NCBI GenBank assembly: GCA_016870855.1
Contig: VGAF01000001.1
Coordinates: 1 to 64,000, forward strand
Origin: Actinomycetota bacterium
GTDB lineage: Bacteria; Actinomycetota; Actinomycetes; Nanopelagicales; Nanopelagicaceae
Length of the DNA stretch: 64,000 nt
Direction of reading: 5' to 3'
Part shown: one piece after another, positions 34,300 to 42,914 of the stretch
Position numbering within the stretch: position 1 is the first letter of the stretch
Layout of the letters: every line of letters begins with the position of its first letter
Made by a program: the position numbers and the translations under genes
The notes under the pieces: generated by a model
What the model saw: the letters and a program-made list of their open reading frames with translations, nothing else
Told to the model about the DNA's origin: nothing
Database searches by the model: none

Positions 34300-35748
34300 A
34301 TGAAGCGCGCTGGGAGTGATGCGGCAGTTCTAAAGCCCGCCGAACACAAGTCAGAGGGGTTCAAGATTTACGACACCCTCTCTCGAGAGATAAGCGCGGT
34401 TTCGGCAAGCAATGGCGAGTTCGTCCGAATCTATTGCTGTGGCCCGACCGTCTATCGAGACGCACATGTTGGAAATCTCCGAACCTTTCTCCTGGCCGAC
34501 CTAGTCCAACGAACCCTGGCTTTTGCAGGAGTTAAATCACAGTTAGTTCAGAACATCACTGATGTCGGACATATGAGTGAGGACTTTGAAGAGGACAAAA
34601 TCATCGCCCAATCCAAATTGGAGAAGAAGGATCCATATTCGGTAGCGCGAGAATATGAAGCCCGATTTCATCAGGATTGTCGTGCATTAAATATCAGAGC
34701 TGCTGATTCATATCCAAGAGCAAGTGAATGTATCGACTTGATGATTGATTTAATAACCAAATTGATCGCTGACGGGCTTGCCTATCAAGGAGAAGATGGC
34801 TCGGTTTATTTCGATGCCACTCGATTTCCAAGTTATGGAGCGTTGAGTGGAAACCGACTCGATGCGCTAAAGCCCGGACATCGTTATGAATTCACCGAGG
34901 GAGGCGCCAAACGCTTTCATGCTGATTGGGCGCTTTGGAAAGCTGCGGGCTCACGTAGCGAGATGATCTGGGATACGCCATGGGGTCGAGGATTTCCCGG
35001 CTGGCACATTGAATGTTCGGCGATGTCGCTTAAATATCTGGCTGGAAAAGTTGACCTGCATATCGGCGGGATAGATCTCCGCTTTCCGCACCACGAGGAT
35101 GAGCGCGCTCAATCAAACTCCCTAATTCCGGGGGGCGGTGAAGCAGTCACGCTCTGGCTACATGGAGAACACCTTCTCTTTGAGGGAAGGAAGATGTCTA
35201 AGAGTTCCGGGAATGTAGTTTTATTAAGTGATGTGATTGCACGCGGAATCGATCCACTCGCAATTCGATTCTGCTTTATGGAGAACCGATATCGAAGCCA
35301 GATGGATCTCTCTTGGAGTTCAATCCAAGCAGCTCACTTAACGTTAGAGCGTTGGCGTAAGGCTTATCAAAGCTGGTTTAAGAGCCCCGCAAATTTGAGT
35401 GAGAGAGTTAACCAATTGATAGCGGAGATCGCATCGGCATTTAACAATGACCTCGATACGCCGCGGGCCATGATTTCTTTGCGTGGGATTGAGCGTGGTG
35501 ATTTTGAAGGTGGCGAGAAACGTGCGCTCTTTGAGGCGCTCAATCCGCTATTTGGATTAGATCTTCTAAAGCAGCGGGAGGCGAAGCGCCTTACAAAAGA
35601 AGCAGAAGCGCTACTTGAGAAACGCAAAGCCGCAAGAGCGAATCGGGATTTCAAGTTAAGTGATCAAGTTAGAGATGAATTATCACTCCTTGGGATCGAG
35701 GTTCGGGATACCTCCGAAGGTCAAGAGTGGAGTTGGAAAATTAATTGA
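34300..35748 (+). CDS. cysS: Cysteine--tRNA ligase (TDVGHM subtype)
   Basis: 482 residues from ATG 34300. The HIGH motif is HVGN, the ATP motif KMSKS; zinc ligands lie in CCGPTVY, HIECSAM and FPHHEDE. The C-terminal ARANRDFKLSDQVRDELSLLGIEVRDT tail is typical of CysRS, not MshC. The segment following the HIGH domain reads QNITDVGHMSEDFEEDKI where the common CysRS has N-TDIDDKI, a variant best known from Chloroflexi-like enzymes. It attaches Cys to tRNA-Cys. It lies divergent from fdxA and converges on the mshB operon with an 8-base overlap. An in-frame TTG nine bases upstream is less likely. Confidence 0.9.
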   Translation: MKRAGSDAAVLKPAEHKSEGFKIYDTLSREISAVSASNGEFVRIYCCGPTVYRDAHVGNLRTFLLADLVQRTLAFAGVKSQLVQNITDVGHMSEDFEEDKIIAQSKLEKKDPYSVAREYEARFHQDCRALNIRAADSYPRASECIDLMIDLITKLIADGLAYQGEDGSVYFDATRFPSYGALSGNRLDALKPGHRYEFTEGGAKRFHADWALWKAAGSRSEMIWDTPWGRGFPGWHIECSAMSLKYLAGKVDLHIGGIDLRFPHHEDERAQSNSLIPGGGEAVTLWLHGEHLLFEGRKMSKSSGNVVLLSDVIARGIDPLAIRFCFMENRYRSQMDLSWSSIQAAHLTLERWRKAYQSWFKSPANLSERVNQLIAEIASAFNNDLDTPRAMISLRGIERGDFEGGEKRALFEALNPLFGLDLLKQREAKRLTKEAEALLEKRKAARANRDFKLSDQVRDELSLLGIEVRDTSEGQEWSWKIN

Positions 35749-36064
35749 CTTTTCTGGAGCGGAGCGTAAACCCTATTAATAGCGCGGCTCCAAGTAGCAC
35801 TAAGAGATTTCCGAAGAGATCAGCTTCAATAAGAATTTCGCCGCCATTGCCGATAGATGAAGCGCGAATGATCACAAGAACCCAGCCCGCTAGATAGAGC
35901 CAGGAATTCAATCGGGAGCGATACATCTCTCGAACTAGATAAGCACCTAGCAAAAGCGCAATCAGTGAAACTATAAGTCCAAATGGTCGATAGCTGTTAT
36001 GGAGAAAAACTCCAGATACACCTACCCCGGCGCCAAATAGAATTGAAATTATTGAGCGGATCAT
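35741..36064 (-). CDS. Small membrane protein (Rv1171/DUF6113-like by position)
   Basis: 107 residues with four hydrophobic segments (about 3-20, 26-44, 55-70, 80-101). It follows mshB with a 4-base overlap, the place where actinobacteria carry a DUF6113-type small membrane protein. The assignment rests on position and size more than on motifs. Its 3' end overlaps the convergent cysS by eight bases. The function is unknown. Confidence 0.6.
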   Translation of the reverse strand: MIRSIISILFGAGVGVSGVFLHNSYRPFGLIVSLIALLLGAYLVREMYRSRLNSWLYLAGWVLVIIRASSIGNGGEILIEADLFGNLLVLLGAALLIGFTLRSRKVN

Positions 36065-36936
36065 CGAAGTTCAACCCCAGCAAATAGATCTAGCTCTCTA
36101 CCCGCTTCATCAAATGGCGCGCTCTTTGAACCATGAACTAAACGGTAGAACTCTCTTCCCCAGACTTTAAATCCGAGATTATCTGAAAGGGCAAAGAATG
36201 GGCCATCTACTTCAATTTGGGTGGGGTGGGCTTTCATAGCCGCCATCTTCTTAGCTACAAATTCATCACCATTAAAAACACTGGTGACTAAGTGATCAGG
36301 GGCGGCAAAGGGAAAATCTTCAGCTTTTTCAACGCCGAAGAAATCGACCCCGGTACCTTGCATCGCCTTAATTCCCTCTTCGATTACAGATACCGGAATT
36401 GTGTTCCAGTAGATTTTTTGTATCTCCCAACCGCTCTTGGTTGCGAATTGCGCAGCTCGCATCGCTACTCGATGAGCTTGGATGTGATCTGGGTGGCCAT
36501 AACCGCCATTTTCATCATAAGTAATAAGCACATGAGGCTTTACTTCCAGGATTATCTTCTCAAGATCTTTTGCAGCTTGGTCTAGGTCGGCCCGCCAAAA
36601 GACATCGCTTCTTTCATTTTGGGGCGTACCCATCATTCCGCTATCGCGATAAAGTTTTGTGGGAGCTCCTAGAAATCGAAAATCGCTAACCCCCAACTCT
36701 CTCATCGCATCGGCAAGTTCTATCTCTCGATGAGAGCCAAGTCCATCTTCTTTATCACTAGCTAGGTGGGCTAACTCTGGAACGAGAATCTCACCCTCTT
36801 CACCTCTTGTACAGGTAACCAGCGTTACATGCGCGCCACGAGCAACGTACGCAGCCATCGTTGCGCCATTGTTTATCGACTCATCATCTGGATGAGCGTG
36901 AACGAGAAGTAAGCGTGGCTTGGCTAAATTATTCAT
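36061..36936 (-). CDS. mshB: N-acetyl-glucosaminyl-inositol deacetylase MshB (mycothiol biosynthesis)
   Basis: 291 residues, PIG-L/LmbE fold. Zinc residues lie in HAHPDDESINNG (about 13-24) and YGHPDHIQAHR (about 145-156), and TRGEEGE is the typical loop. MshB deacetylates GlcNAc-inositol to GlcN-inositol, the step before cysteine ligation by MshC. Mca, which deacetylates mycothiol conjugates, is a related alternative, but the neighbourhood (fdxA, dapC, small membrane protein) matches Rv1170 mshB. A TACGCT box lies 12 bases before the start. Confidence 0.88.
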   Translation of the reverse strand: MNNLAKPRLLLVHAHPDDESINNGATMAAYVARGAHVTLVTCTRGEEGEILVPELAHLASDKEDGLGSHREIELADAMRELGVSDFRFLGAPTKLYRDSGMMGTPQNERSDVFWRADLDQAAKDLEKIILEVKPHVLITYDENGGYGHPDHIQAHRVAMRAAQFATKSGWEIQKIYWNTIPVSVIEEGIKAMQGTGVDFFGVEKAEDFPFAAPDHLVTSVFNGDEFVAKKMAAMKAHPTQIEVDGPFFALSDNLGFKVWGREFYRLVHGSKSAPFDEAGRELDLFAGVELR

Positions 36937-36981
36937 AATCTACGGATAAGCGTACCGCTAGTGATATTGGTAGCGAGGCTC

Positions 36982-36987
36982 TACTAT
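36982..36987 (+). promoter_or_regulatory. Putative leaderless -10 box (TACTAT) of TetR gene
   Basis: TACTAT is followed by seven bases and ATG 36995. It overlaps the alternative ATG at 36986, which argues for 36995 as the real start. Inverted CGCTA (36956-36960) and TAGCG (36971-36975) lie just upstream and could be an autoregulatory site. Confidence 0.45.
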
Positions 36988-36994
36988 GGGCGTG

Positions 36995-37615
36995 ATGAGT
37001 GGCACAGAAATTAAGGGCGAACCGAAGTCTCGCCTTCCCCGTGATGAACGCCGGGCACAACTTTTAGTTGCAGCTCTAGAGATCTTCACTTCTTCTGGTT
37101 ATCACGCTGCTTCAATGGATGAAATCGCTGAACGCGCAAGTGTGAGTAAGCCCGTCCTGTATCAACATTTTCCTTCTAAATTAGATCTATATCTCGCAGT
37201 TCTAGACCTTCATATTGATTCATTAGTCTTTGCAATCCAGAAAGCGATTGCCTCAACGCGTGATAATCGAAGCCGCGTAAAGGCAACGATTGATGCTTAC
37301 TTTGGCTTTATAGAAGGGGAAGGCGAAGCTTTTCGATTGCTCTTTGAGAGCGATATGAGCGTTGAACCCCAAGTTCGAGAGCGACTTGAACGGATGACAT
37401 ATGACTGTGCGGTCGCAGTAAGTGCGGTCATTTCTGCAGATACCGGCCTTCCTAAAGATGAATCGATGATTCTTGCTATTGGATTGATTGGTTGCGCCCA
37501 GATCTCAGCCCGTCATTGGTTAGAAAAGGGCGGAAAGATAGACCGTTCCGGGGCGAGCGCTCTAGTAACAAGTTTGATGTGGCGCGGGATTTCTGGCTTC
37601 CCGCTCACAAAATAG
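36995..37615 (+). CDS. TetR-family transcriptional regulator (Rv3208-like)
   Basis: 206 residues. The N-terminal HTH is LEIFTSSGYHAASMDEIAE, RASVSKPVLYQHFPSKLDLY. The C-terminal domain is all-helical with a conserved RLLFESDM segment. The paired DUF3107 gene directly downstream matches the Rv3208/Rv3208A order of mycobacteria. Its ligand and targets are unknown. Start 36995 was chosen over ATG 36986 because the latter overlaps the -10 box. Confidence 0.85.
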   Translation: MSGTEIKGEPKSRLPRDERRAQLLVAALEIFTSSGYHAASMDEIAERASVSKPVLYQHFPSKLDLYLAVLDLHIDSLVFAIQKAIASTRDNRSRVKATIDAYFGFIEGEGEAFRLLFESDMSVEPQVRERLERMTYDCAVAVSAVISADTGLPKDESMILAIGLIGCAQISARHWLEKGGKIDRSGASALVTSLMWRGISGFPLTK

Positions 37616-37622
37616 CTAGAAA

Positions 37623-37650
37623 ATGACAGGTAAGGCTCTTTCAATAAAAT
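37623..37650 (+). promoter_or_regulatory. Promoter of DUF3107 gene, leaderless geometry
   Basis: ATGACA (37623-37628) and TAAAAT (37645-37650) are spaced by 16 bases, each one mismatch from consensus. The -10 box ends six bases before the ATG at 37657, so transcription would begin at the A of the start codon. There is no Shine-Dalgarno. Confidence 0.65.
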
Positions 37651-37656
37651 TGCGCC

Positions 37657-37920
37657 ATGACAACTAAGAAGAGCAGCAAGAGCGATAGCGCCAAGAGCGA
37701 AGTAAGAGTCTCAGTCTCAGATCAGGCCCGTGAGTTAACAATCGAGGTAGCCCTAGATCGCGAAGAAGTACTCGCGCTTGTTAAGAAAGCGCTCTCTTCA
37801 AATGAACCGCTGGTTTTATCTGATGTGCGTGGCCGGAATTTCTTGATTCCCTCTGCAAAAATTAGTTCGGTTGAAGTCGGCGATAGCGCAGAACGTCGCG
37901 TTGGTTTTGCCGGTCTATAA
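37657..37920 (+). CDS. DUF3107 family protein
   Basis: 87 residues. Ser/Lys-rich N-terminus, then SEVRVSVSDQARELTIEVALDREEVLALVKKAL and LLSDVRGRNFLIPSAKISSVEVG in the pattern of the actinobacterial DUF3107 (TB9.4) family. The function is unknown, though it is nearly universal beside the TetR gene. It has its own promoter. It converges on the ParA-like gene with four bases between stops. Confidence 0.9.
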   Translation: MTTKKSSKSDSAKSEVRVSVSDQARELTIEVALDREEVLALVKKALSSNEPLVLSDVRGRNFLIPSAKISSVEVGDSAERRVGFAGL

Positions 37921-37924
37921 AGAT

Positions 37925-38623
37925 TTACAGCGCTCCCACTTCTTCAAGAAGTAAGTAGGCCAACTCCCGGAAATCTGATGATATCTGGGAGTGCGGCGAG
38001 TGCGAAAGTACCGATCGAGTCGATAGTTGCGCCTCATTTAATGCCTTGTCATCGCAAATAGAAATATCAAAGAGTTTGAAGTCCGCGGCAAAATTAGCTT
38101 TTAACTCAAGATCCCAAGTTAGCGCTCGATTCTCTAGCGCGCGCACTTGTGGCTTCTTGGGGCTCCTTCTTATGAAGTCCAGGAGGTTTAACGCGCCTCG
38201 AACCGAATGAATGCTTCCGTCTACCGGGATGATGACTTCATCGGCCAATTCGATTAAGGGTGCGATGAGCGAGCTTGGACCGCCGGGTGAATCAATCAAC
38301 ACAAAATCAAACTCACTTAACTCGGTCTTGATGTTCTTAAGGTGGCTAAATTCTGTGTAGAGCAATCGACTTGCGCCCGGGATTAGTGAAAATCGCTCTT
38401 CACTCTTCACTGCGATGTTCTCAAGCTTCTGTTCCCCATCGAATAACTCACGAGTTGAAAAGCGAGGATTCTCAACTCCACAAAGATATGTGAGGGATGC
38501 AGAAGGATCGCAATCTATTGCTAGAGCCCGCTTTCCATATTCTGCTATCGCGGTAGCTAAGGAATGAGTTATTGAAGTTCTTCCCACTCCGCCGGCCAGA
38601 TTTGCAATCAGCGCAATCTTCAT
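37925..38623 (-). CDS. Orphan ParA-family protein with degenerate P-loop
   Basis: 232 residues of the ParA/MinD fold. The nucleotide loop reads LIANLAGGVGRTSITHS (4-20), so the signature lysine is Ala and the P-loop lysine is Arg. Walker B is VLIDSPGG, and DCDPSASLTYL matches switch I. ATP binding may be weak or altered. No ParB gene or parS-like site is near. It is the last gene of a five-gene operon and its ATG overlaps the MpaB-like stop (ATGA). A partitioning role is not supported; a regulatory or positioning role is possible. Confidence 0.75.
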   Translation of the reverse strand: MKIALIANLAGGVGRTSITHSLATAIAEYGKRALAIDCDPSASLTYLCGVENPRFSTRELFDGEQKLENIAVKSEERFSLIPGASRLLYTEFSHLKNIKTELSEFDFVLIDSPGGPSSLIAPLIELADEVIIPVDGSIHSVRGALNLLDFIRRSPKKPQVRALENRALTWDLELKANFAADFKLFDISICDDKALNEAQLSTRSVLSHSPHSQISSDFRELAYLLLEEVGAL

Positions 38624-39399
38624 GATGCTTTATTGATCCGCTCTTTTGCACTTCTTAGCTGTGGACTCTCGCGGAACCAACTTGGTAGCGCAGATAAAGC
38701 CGTTCTAGTAGTACGCAGCGCAATATCGGTAGCGATAGTTTGGCCGGGAAGAGTTGGCCAGCCATAGAGCCGGCGCGCCCATTTAGGTAGCGAGGCGGCT
38801 GCAAGTGATGCAATTCCGCCCCAGAGTGGAGCGATTGGAGTGCCAAATCGAAGTAGTGGTGGCAAAGGTGGAAGTGCGATAAAGAGAGCTGCACGTTTAG
38901 CATCATCGCTTGCAAAAAGTTCTGGTTGAATTTCATTAAAGTAATTGTCGAGTTCGCTCTTACTTTTTGGAGTACTTGTGGCATCGATTCCTACCAGCTC
39001 GGCAAACTTAACCATCTCCGCAACATATTGATCAATCTCGATTTCGCTTAACTTCAATCCGGAGCGAAGTGCAGTATCTAAAAAAGCATCGACCATCGCC
39101 ATATGAACCCATAAAAGAAGATGTGGGTCATCTAACTTCAACTTTGTATGGATTGCTCTAACCCGAGTAGCCAACTTTTCCGCTTCTTCCTTTGTGCCAA
39201 AGGTGAGCGTTCCTACATAATCACCAGTGCGCTGGAGTCTTCCCCAAGCATCTTCACGGAAGTTGGAGTGTGCAGCTACCCCCGACATCGCTCCGGGATG
39301 GAGCGCCTGTTCCAAGAGCGCCCGAATGCCACCAATTAGCATCGATGGATCAGAGTGGATTTTCCAAGTCACGCTATTTGGGGAGAAGAATCCATCCAT
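38620..39399 (-). CDS. Oxygenase MpaB-family protein (DUF2236)
   Basis: 259 residues. The N-terminal WKIHSDPSMLIGGIRALLEQALHPGAMSGVAAHSNF, GRLQRTGDYVGTLTFGTKEEA and LLLWVHMAMVDAFL segments match the MpaB/latex-clearing-protein superfamily, which includes haem-dependent oxygenases. Conserved histidines lie in ALHP, AAHS and WVHM. No signal peptide is present. The substrate is unknown. Its ATG overlaps the MarC gene stop by one base (TGATG). Confidence 0.8.
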   Translation of the reverse strand: MDGFFSPNSVTWKIHSDPSMLIGGIRALLEQALHPGAMSGVAAHSNFREDAWGRLQRTGDYVGTLTFGTKEEAEKLATRVRAIHTKLKLDDPHLLLWVHMAMVDAFLDTALRSGLKLSEIEIDQYVAEMVKFAELVGIDATSTPKSKSELDNYFNEIQPELFASDDAKRAALFIALPPLPPLLRFGTPIAPLWGGIASLAAASLPKWARRLYGWPTLPGQTIATDIALRTTRTALSALPSWFRESPQLRSAKERINKAS

Positions 39400-40004
39400 C
39401 AGAGAAGGCCTTTTATTCCAGTCATAACCATCTCAAAAGCGATTGCAGCAGTTAACAATCCTGCGACCTTTGCAAGGAGCGCAACACCAGTCTCTTTAAT
39501 GACCGAGATGATTCGCGTCGCGAACATGAGAGTTAAGCCGATAACAATATGAGCACCGATTACCGCTCCAGCTAATCCAATCCCAGTATCAGTGCCTTCG
39601 ACTCTAGAAGCGAAGAGCATAATCGTCACAATTGCGCCCGGTCCGGCAAGGAGCGGAGTACCTAGTGGAACTAGCGCAACATTCTTCTCACCGCTCTTTG
39701 TTGGGTCATTCTCGATTCCCTTTAGAAGATCAAGTGAGATCAATAGCAATAGGAGTCCACCGGCGCCTTGTAGGGCCGAGATTGAAATCTCAAGGTAATC
39801 AACGATGAACTGTCCGAAAATCGCGAAGATGGTAATTATTAAAAGTGAGGTAGCAGCAGCAAGCCAGGCCATTCGAACTTGTTCCCGGCGATCACGTCCA
39901 CCAACTAAAGATAGGAAAAGTGGCGCAGCGCCAGGTGGATCAAGAATCACAAGAAGCGTTACAAAAGCTTGTAGCCCAAAGGTGAGCGCAGTTAACTCAT
40001 TCAT
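39399..40004 (-). CDS. MarC-family integral membrane protein
   Basis: 201 residues, six hydrophobic segments. VTLLVILDPPGAAPLFLSL and VALVPLGTPLLAGPGAIVTIML are the two MarC/UPF0056 hallmarks. The family looks like a transporter, but its substrate is unknown; the old multiple-antibiotic-resistance link was not confirmed. It overlaps the PHP gene stop by four bases and the MpaB-like gene start by one. Confidence 0.85.
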   Translation of the reverse strand: MNELTALTFGLQAFVTLLVILDPPGAAPLFLSLVGGRDRREQVRMAWLAAATSLLIITIFAIFGQFIVDYLEISISALQGAGGLLLLLISLDLLKGIENDPTKSGEKNVALVPLGTPLLAGPGAIVTIMLFASRVEGTDTGIGLAGAVIGAHIVIGLTLMFATRIISVIKETGVALLAKVAGLLTAAIAFEMVMTGIKGLL

Positions 40005-40864
40005 CTTGAGACCACCCTCCTAACTTTGGCTCTTGCTTCTAAGCGCTCCCATTGTTCTGGATGAGTGGTGAACTCGGCTAGTTGATTCATCCTTCCTGTG
40101 CCGTGATAGTCGCTCGATCCAGTAACCACCAAATTATGCTCAATCGCCAGGCGCATCAACTCAGATCGCTCCACATCATTGTGATCTCTGTGATCAACCT
40201 CGATGCCATCCAGACCAGCTTGAATCAATTGGTTCAAGGTCCCTAGGTCAATCTTTCGTCCGCTACGCGAAGCAAGCGGATGGGCAATAACCGCAACCCC
40301 GCCCGCTTCTTTGATGAGACGTATTGCGACTTCAGGTGAAGGTGAATAGTGGTTGATGTAGAACTTTGAACCATTATGTAGAAATATATTGAAAGCCTCT
40401 TCTCGGCTAGCGACATGTCCTCGCGCAACAAGAGCATCAGCTAGATGTGGTCGACCCAAAGTTGCATCGCCGCGCTTTTGGGCATTTACCTCTTCAATTG
40501 TTATCTCTATGCCAGCTTCGTTCAGCCTTGAAATTATGCGAGACATCCGGGTAACTCGATTCTCGCGGGTCTTCTCAAACTCAGATATCAGCGGGGCGTA
40601 GTTTGGATCGAAGAGAAGTCCAAGCATGTGAATGCTCGTGCCATCCTCGCCTTGGCATGAAACTTCTGAACCAAGCACTAGCTCTAACTTCGAGTTTGAC
40701 TCATGGTTCTTCAGCGCCGCTGTTGCCTCATCCCAACCACCTACAGTGTCGTGATCTGTCAGTGCGATGACATCAAGGCCCTTAGAGATGGCCTTATCGA
40801 TCAATTCACTAGGTGAATCGGTCCCATCGCTTGCATTGGAGTGGGTATGTAGATCAATTAACAC
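40001..40864 (-). CDS. PHP-domain phosphoesterase (TrpH/RnaAM-like)
   Basis: 287 residues from a GTG start. Metal-binding motifs LHTHSNASDGTD (5-16), ALTDHDTVGG (35-44), VIAHP and SSDYHG at the end define the PHP phosphoesterase family. TrpH/RnaAM relatives degrade 3'-phosphoadenosine 5'-phosphate or 5'-phosphorylated short RNAs. The exact substrate is not clear from sequence. It follows the DMT gene by 10 bases. Confidence 0.85.
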   Translation of the reverse strand: MLIDLHTHSNASDGTDSPSELIDKAISKGLDVIALTDHDTVGGWDEATAALKNHESNSKLELVLGSEVSCQGEDGTSIHMLGLLFDPNYAPLISEFEKTRENRVTRMSRIISRLNEAGIEITIEEVNAQKRGDATLGRPHLADALVARGHVASREEAFNIFLHNGSKFYINHYSPSPEVAIRLIKEAGGVAVIAHPLASRSGRKIDLGTLNQLIQAGLDGIEVDHRDHNDVERSELMRLAIEHNLVVTGSSDYHGTGRMNQLAEFTTHPEQWERLEARAKVRRVVSR

Positions 40865-40873
40865 CAGAGAAGA

Positions 40874-41746
40874 TTACCGGAGAAAGACGCGACACCCAAA
40901 AAGAATGAGAATCAAACCAGGAACTGTACCTAATGGTGGAAGTTGATTTAACCACCAAAAAGCAAGAATCGCGCTAACTGGAACTTCAAAGAAGACAACG
41001 AGTGATGCAATTGCAGGTGAGAGGCTCTTTAAAGTGAAATTCAAAATAGTATGTCCGAGAATTTGCGCACCAGCAATTAACGCAATCAAAAGTAACCACT
41101 CTCTCGCTTCAAAGTCAACTAACTCGGTACCAACCGCTAGTGCAAAACCAAGTGAGACCAGCGAACAAGTTAGATACGCGATCGATGTATAGGTAGCTGT
41201 AGAGACTGATTCTCTAGCGCGGGCGCCGAGAACTACATACATAGCCGCAAGGGCAGCGCAGGCAATCGCTGCAAGATCGCCCAAAAATGCTCGCCTTGAA
41301 ATAGTTAGATCCACCCCGGTAATGATGACTACCCCAATAAAGGCAATCGACATCCCGGTCCAAGCGCGCTTGGGAATCGTTCCACCTAGACGTTTCACAA
41401 AATAGGCTGCGAATATCGGTTGTAGCGCAGTAAGTGCAGTTCCCACCGCTACTGATGTGTAACGCATCGCAATGAAGAATCCGATGAAATGAAGGGCGAG
41501 CGCTATCCCGGAGAGAAATGAGAACTTAATTCCAATTCTCACTTCAGGTCGTTTCAAATCTAAGTCACGGAATGCCCACGGTAGAACTAAGAAGAATCCA
41601 CCAAGATTTCTCCAGAAAATAAGAGCCAATATCGGCATCGTGCTAAGTGCAATCACCGGACCTGATGTACCAATACCGATAATCACCAATGTAAGAAGAC
41701 CAATCTCTCTTCCTGTTGGGAGTTTGGAGTGATCTCGGTCGCGCAC
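40874..41746 (-). CDS. EamA/DMT-superfamily transporter
   Basis: 290 residues with about ten membrane helices arranged as two EamA repeats. A SGPVIALSTMPILALIFWRN segment opens the first and VGTALTALQPIFAAYFVKRL lies in repeat one. Substrates of this superfamily are small metabolites and amino acids and cannot be predicted here. It starts at GTG 41746 and heads the operon DMT-PHP-MarC-MpaB-ParA. Confidence 0.85.
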   Translation of the reverse strand: MRDRDHSKLPTGREIGLLTLVIIGIGTSGPVIALSTMPILALIFWRNLGGFFLVLPWAFRDLDLKRPEVRIGIKFSFLSGIALALHFIGFFIAMRYTSVAVGTALTALQPIFAAYFVKRLGGTIPKRAWTGMSIAFIGVVIITGVDLTISRRAFLGDLAAIACAALAAMYVVLGARARESVSTATYTSIAYLTCSLVSLGFALAVGTELVDFEAREWLLLIALIAGAQILGHTILNFTLKSLSPAIASLVVFFEVPVSAILAFWWLNQLPPLGTVPGLILILFGCRVFLR

Positions 41747-41752
41747 GCCTCA

Positions 41753-41758
41753 ACCGTA
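41753..41758 (-). promoter_or_regulatory. Putative leaderless -10 box (TACGGT) of the DMT-PHP-MarC-MpaB-ParA operon
   Basis: On the minus strand TACGGT (41758-41753) is followed by six bases and GTG 41746. No ribosome-binding site lies in the six bases between, so translation would start on a leaderless transcript. Confidence 0.4.
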
Positions 41759-41786
41759 CTATCAGTTCAAATAAATAGTTGATAAC

Positions 41787-42914
41787 TCAGTTACTAAGCC
41801 CGAGTCGAACTCCAAGTAGCGACTTCTTTCGAACCGTGAGCTGATCGATGACGCTCTCAAACTCAAGCGCCGCTGGTGAATCTGGTTTTGCAGTTACGAC
41901 TGGTTGACCGCTATCGCCACCTTCTCTAAGTGCAATATCGAATGGAATCTTTCCAAGAAGTGGCACATCAGCGCCGACTAAATTAGATAACCGCTTTGCA
42001 GTTTCTTCACCGCCACCCTCACCGAAGAGGGCGACCTTTGTATTGCTACTTTCTTGAATATAAGGCGACATGTTCTCGATTACGCCAATTATCTGTTGCT
42101 TTAGTTGATGAGCAATTCGGCCAGCGCGCTCGGCAACTTCTGCGGCTGCGATTTGTGGCGTTGTTACGACCAAGATTTCCGAGCCTGGGATTAGTTGCCC
42201 TAGCGAGATTGCGATATCACCAGTACCCGGTGGAAGATCTAGAAGAAGGAAATCTAAATCGCCCCAATAAGCATCGCTTAAGAGCTGTTCTAGTACGCGA
42301 TGCAGTAGCGGGCCGCGATATGCAACCGGATCAGCTCGATCTGGCTTGAACATTTCAATTGAGACCGTCTTAACTCCATAAGCCTCAAGTGGAATAAAGG
42401 TCTGATCGATTGCAGTAGGTCGTTTGCCCTCTATACCCAAGGCACGTGGGATTGAATGACCATACACATCAGCATCTAGTAAGCCGACTTTAAATCCTCG
42501 CTGCGCTAGCGCTACCGCAAGATTTACCGTCACGCTGCTCTTGCCGACGCCACCTTTACCTGATGAGACTCCGATAACTCGAGTGAGTGATTCAGGTTGG
42601 GCAAATGGAATGAATCTCTCTCGTCCACCCCTAAGCAATTTCTTAACTCGATCGCGCTGTTCATCGTTCATCACACCGAAATTGACTTTAACGTTCTTCA
42701 CTTCAGCGACCTTTAACGTCGCTTCGGAGACATCTTTCTGTAACCGATCGCGCATCGGACATCCGGTGATTGTGAGCAGGATAGAAACTTCAGCAAGACC
42801 ATCGTTGAACTCAATTCGCTCGACCATGCCTAACTCAGTTATGGGGCGGTGTAATTCGGGATCAGAAACTTTTGCTAACTCACTCTCGATTGCTGACTTG
42901 ATTGCTTCGCTCAT
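41787..42914 (-). CDS. mrp: Mrp/NBP35-family iron-sulfur carrier ATPase (ApbC-like)
   Basis: 375 residues: N-terminal MIP18/DUF59 domain (1-80) and a C-terminal P-loop ATPase with intact SSGKGGVGKSSVTVNLA near 116-132, DADVYGHSIPRALG and LPPGTGDIAISLGQ. It assembles or carries Fe-S clusters. In mycobacteria (Rv1229c) it also lies near tatB. Unlike the other two MinD-fold proteins in the window it keeps both lysines. It overlaps tatB by four bases. Confidence 0.95.
   Translation of the reverse strand: MSEAIKSAIESELAKVSDPELHRPITELGMVERIEFNDGLAEVSILLTITGCPMRDRLQKDVSEATLKVAEVKNVKVNFGVMNDEQRDRVKKLLRGGRERFIPFAQPESLTRVIGVSSGKGGVGKSSVTVNLAVALAQRGFKVGLLDADVYGHSIPRALGIEGKRPTAIDQTFIPLEAYGVKTVSIEMFKPDRADPVAYRGPLLHRVLEQLLSDAYWGDLDFLLLDLPPGTGDIAISLGQLIPGSEILVVTTPQIAAAEVAERAGRIAHQLKQQIIGVIENMSPYIQESSNTKVALFGEGGGEETAKRLSNLVGADVPLLGKIPFDIALREGGDSGQPVVTAKPDSPAALEFESVIDQLTVRKKSLLGVRLGLSN

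Noticed and set aside
34300..35748. Possible MshC (mycothiol cysteine ligase) because mshB is next door
   Set aside because: The protein has the tRNA-binding-type C-terminal segment of CysRS and the GPTVYRDAHVGN start; MshC has a different N-terminal motif and is shorter.
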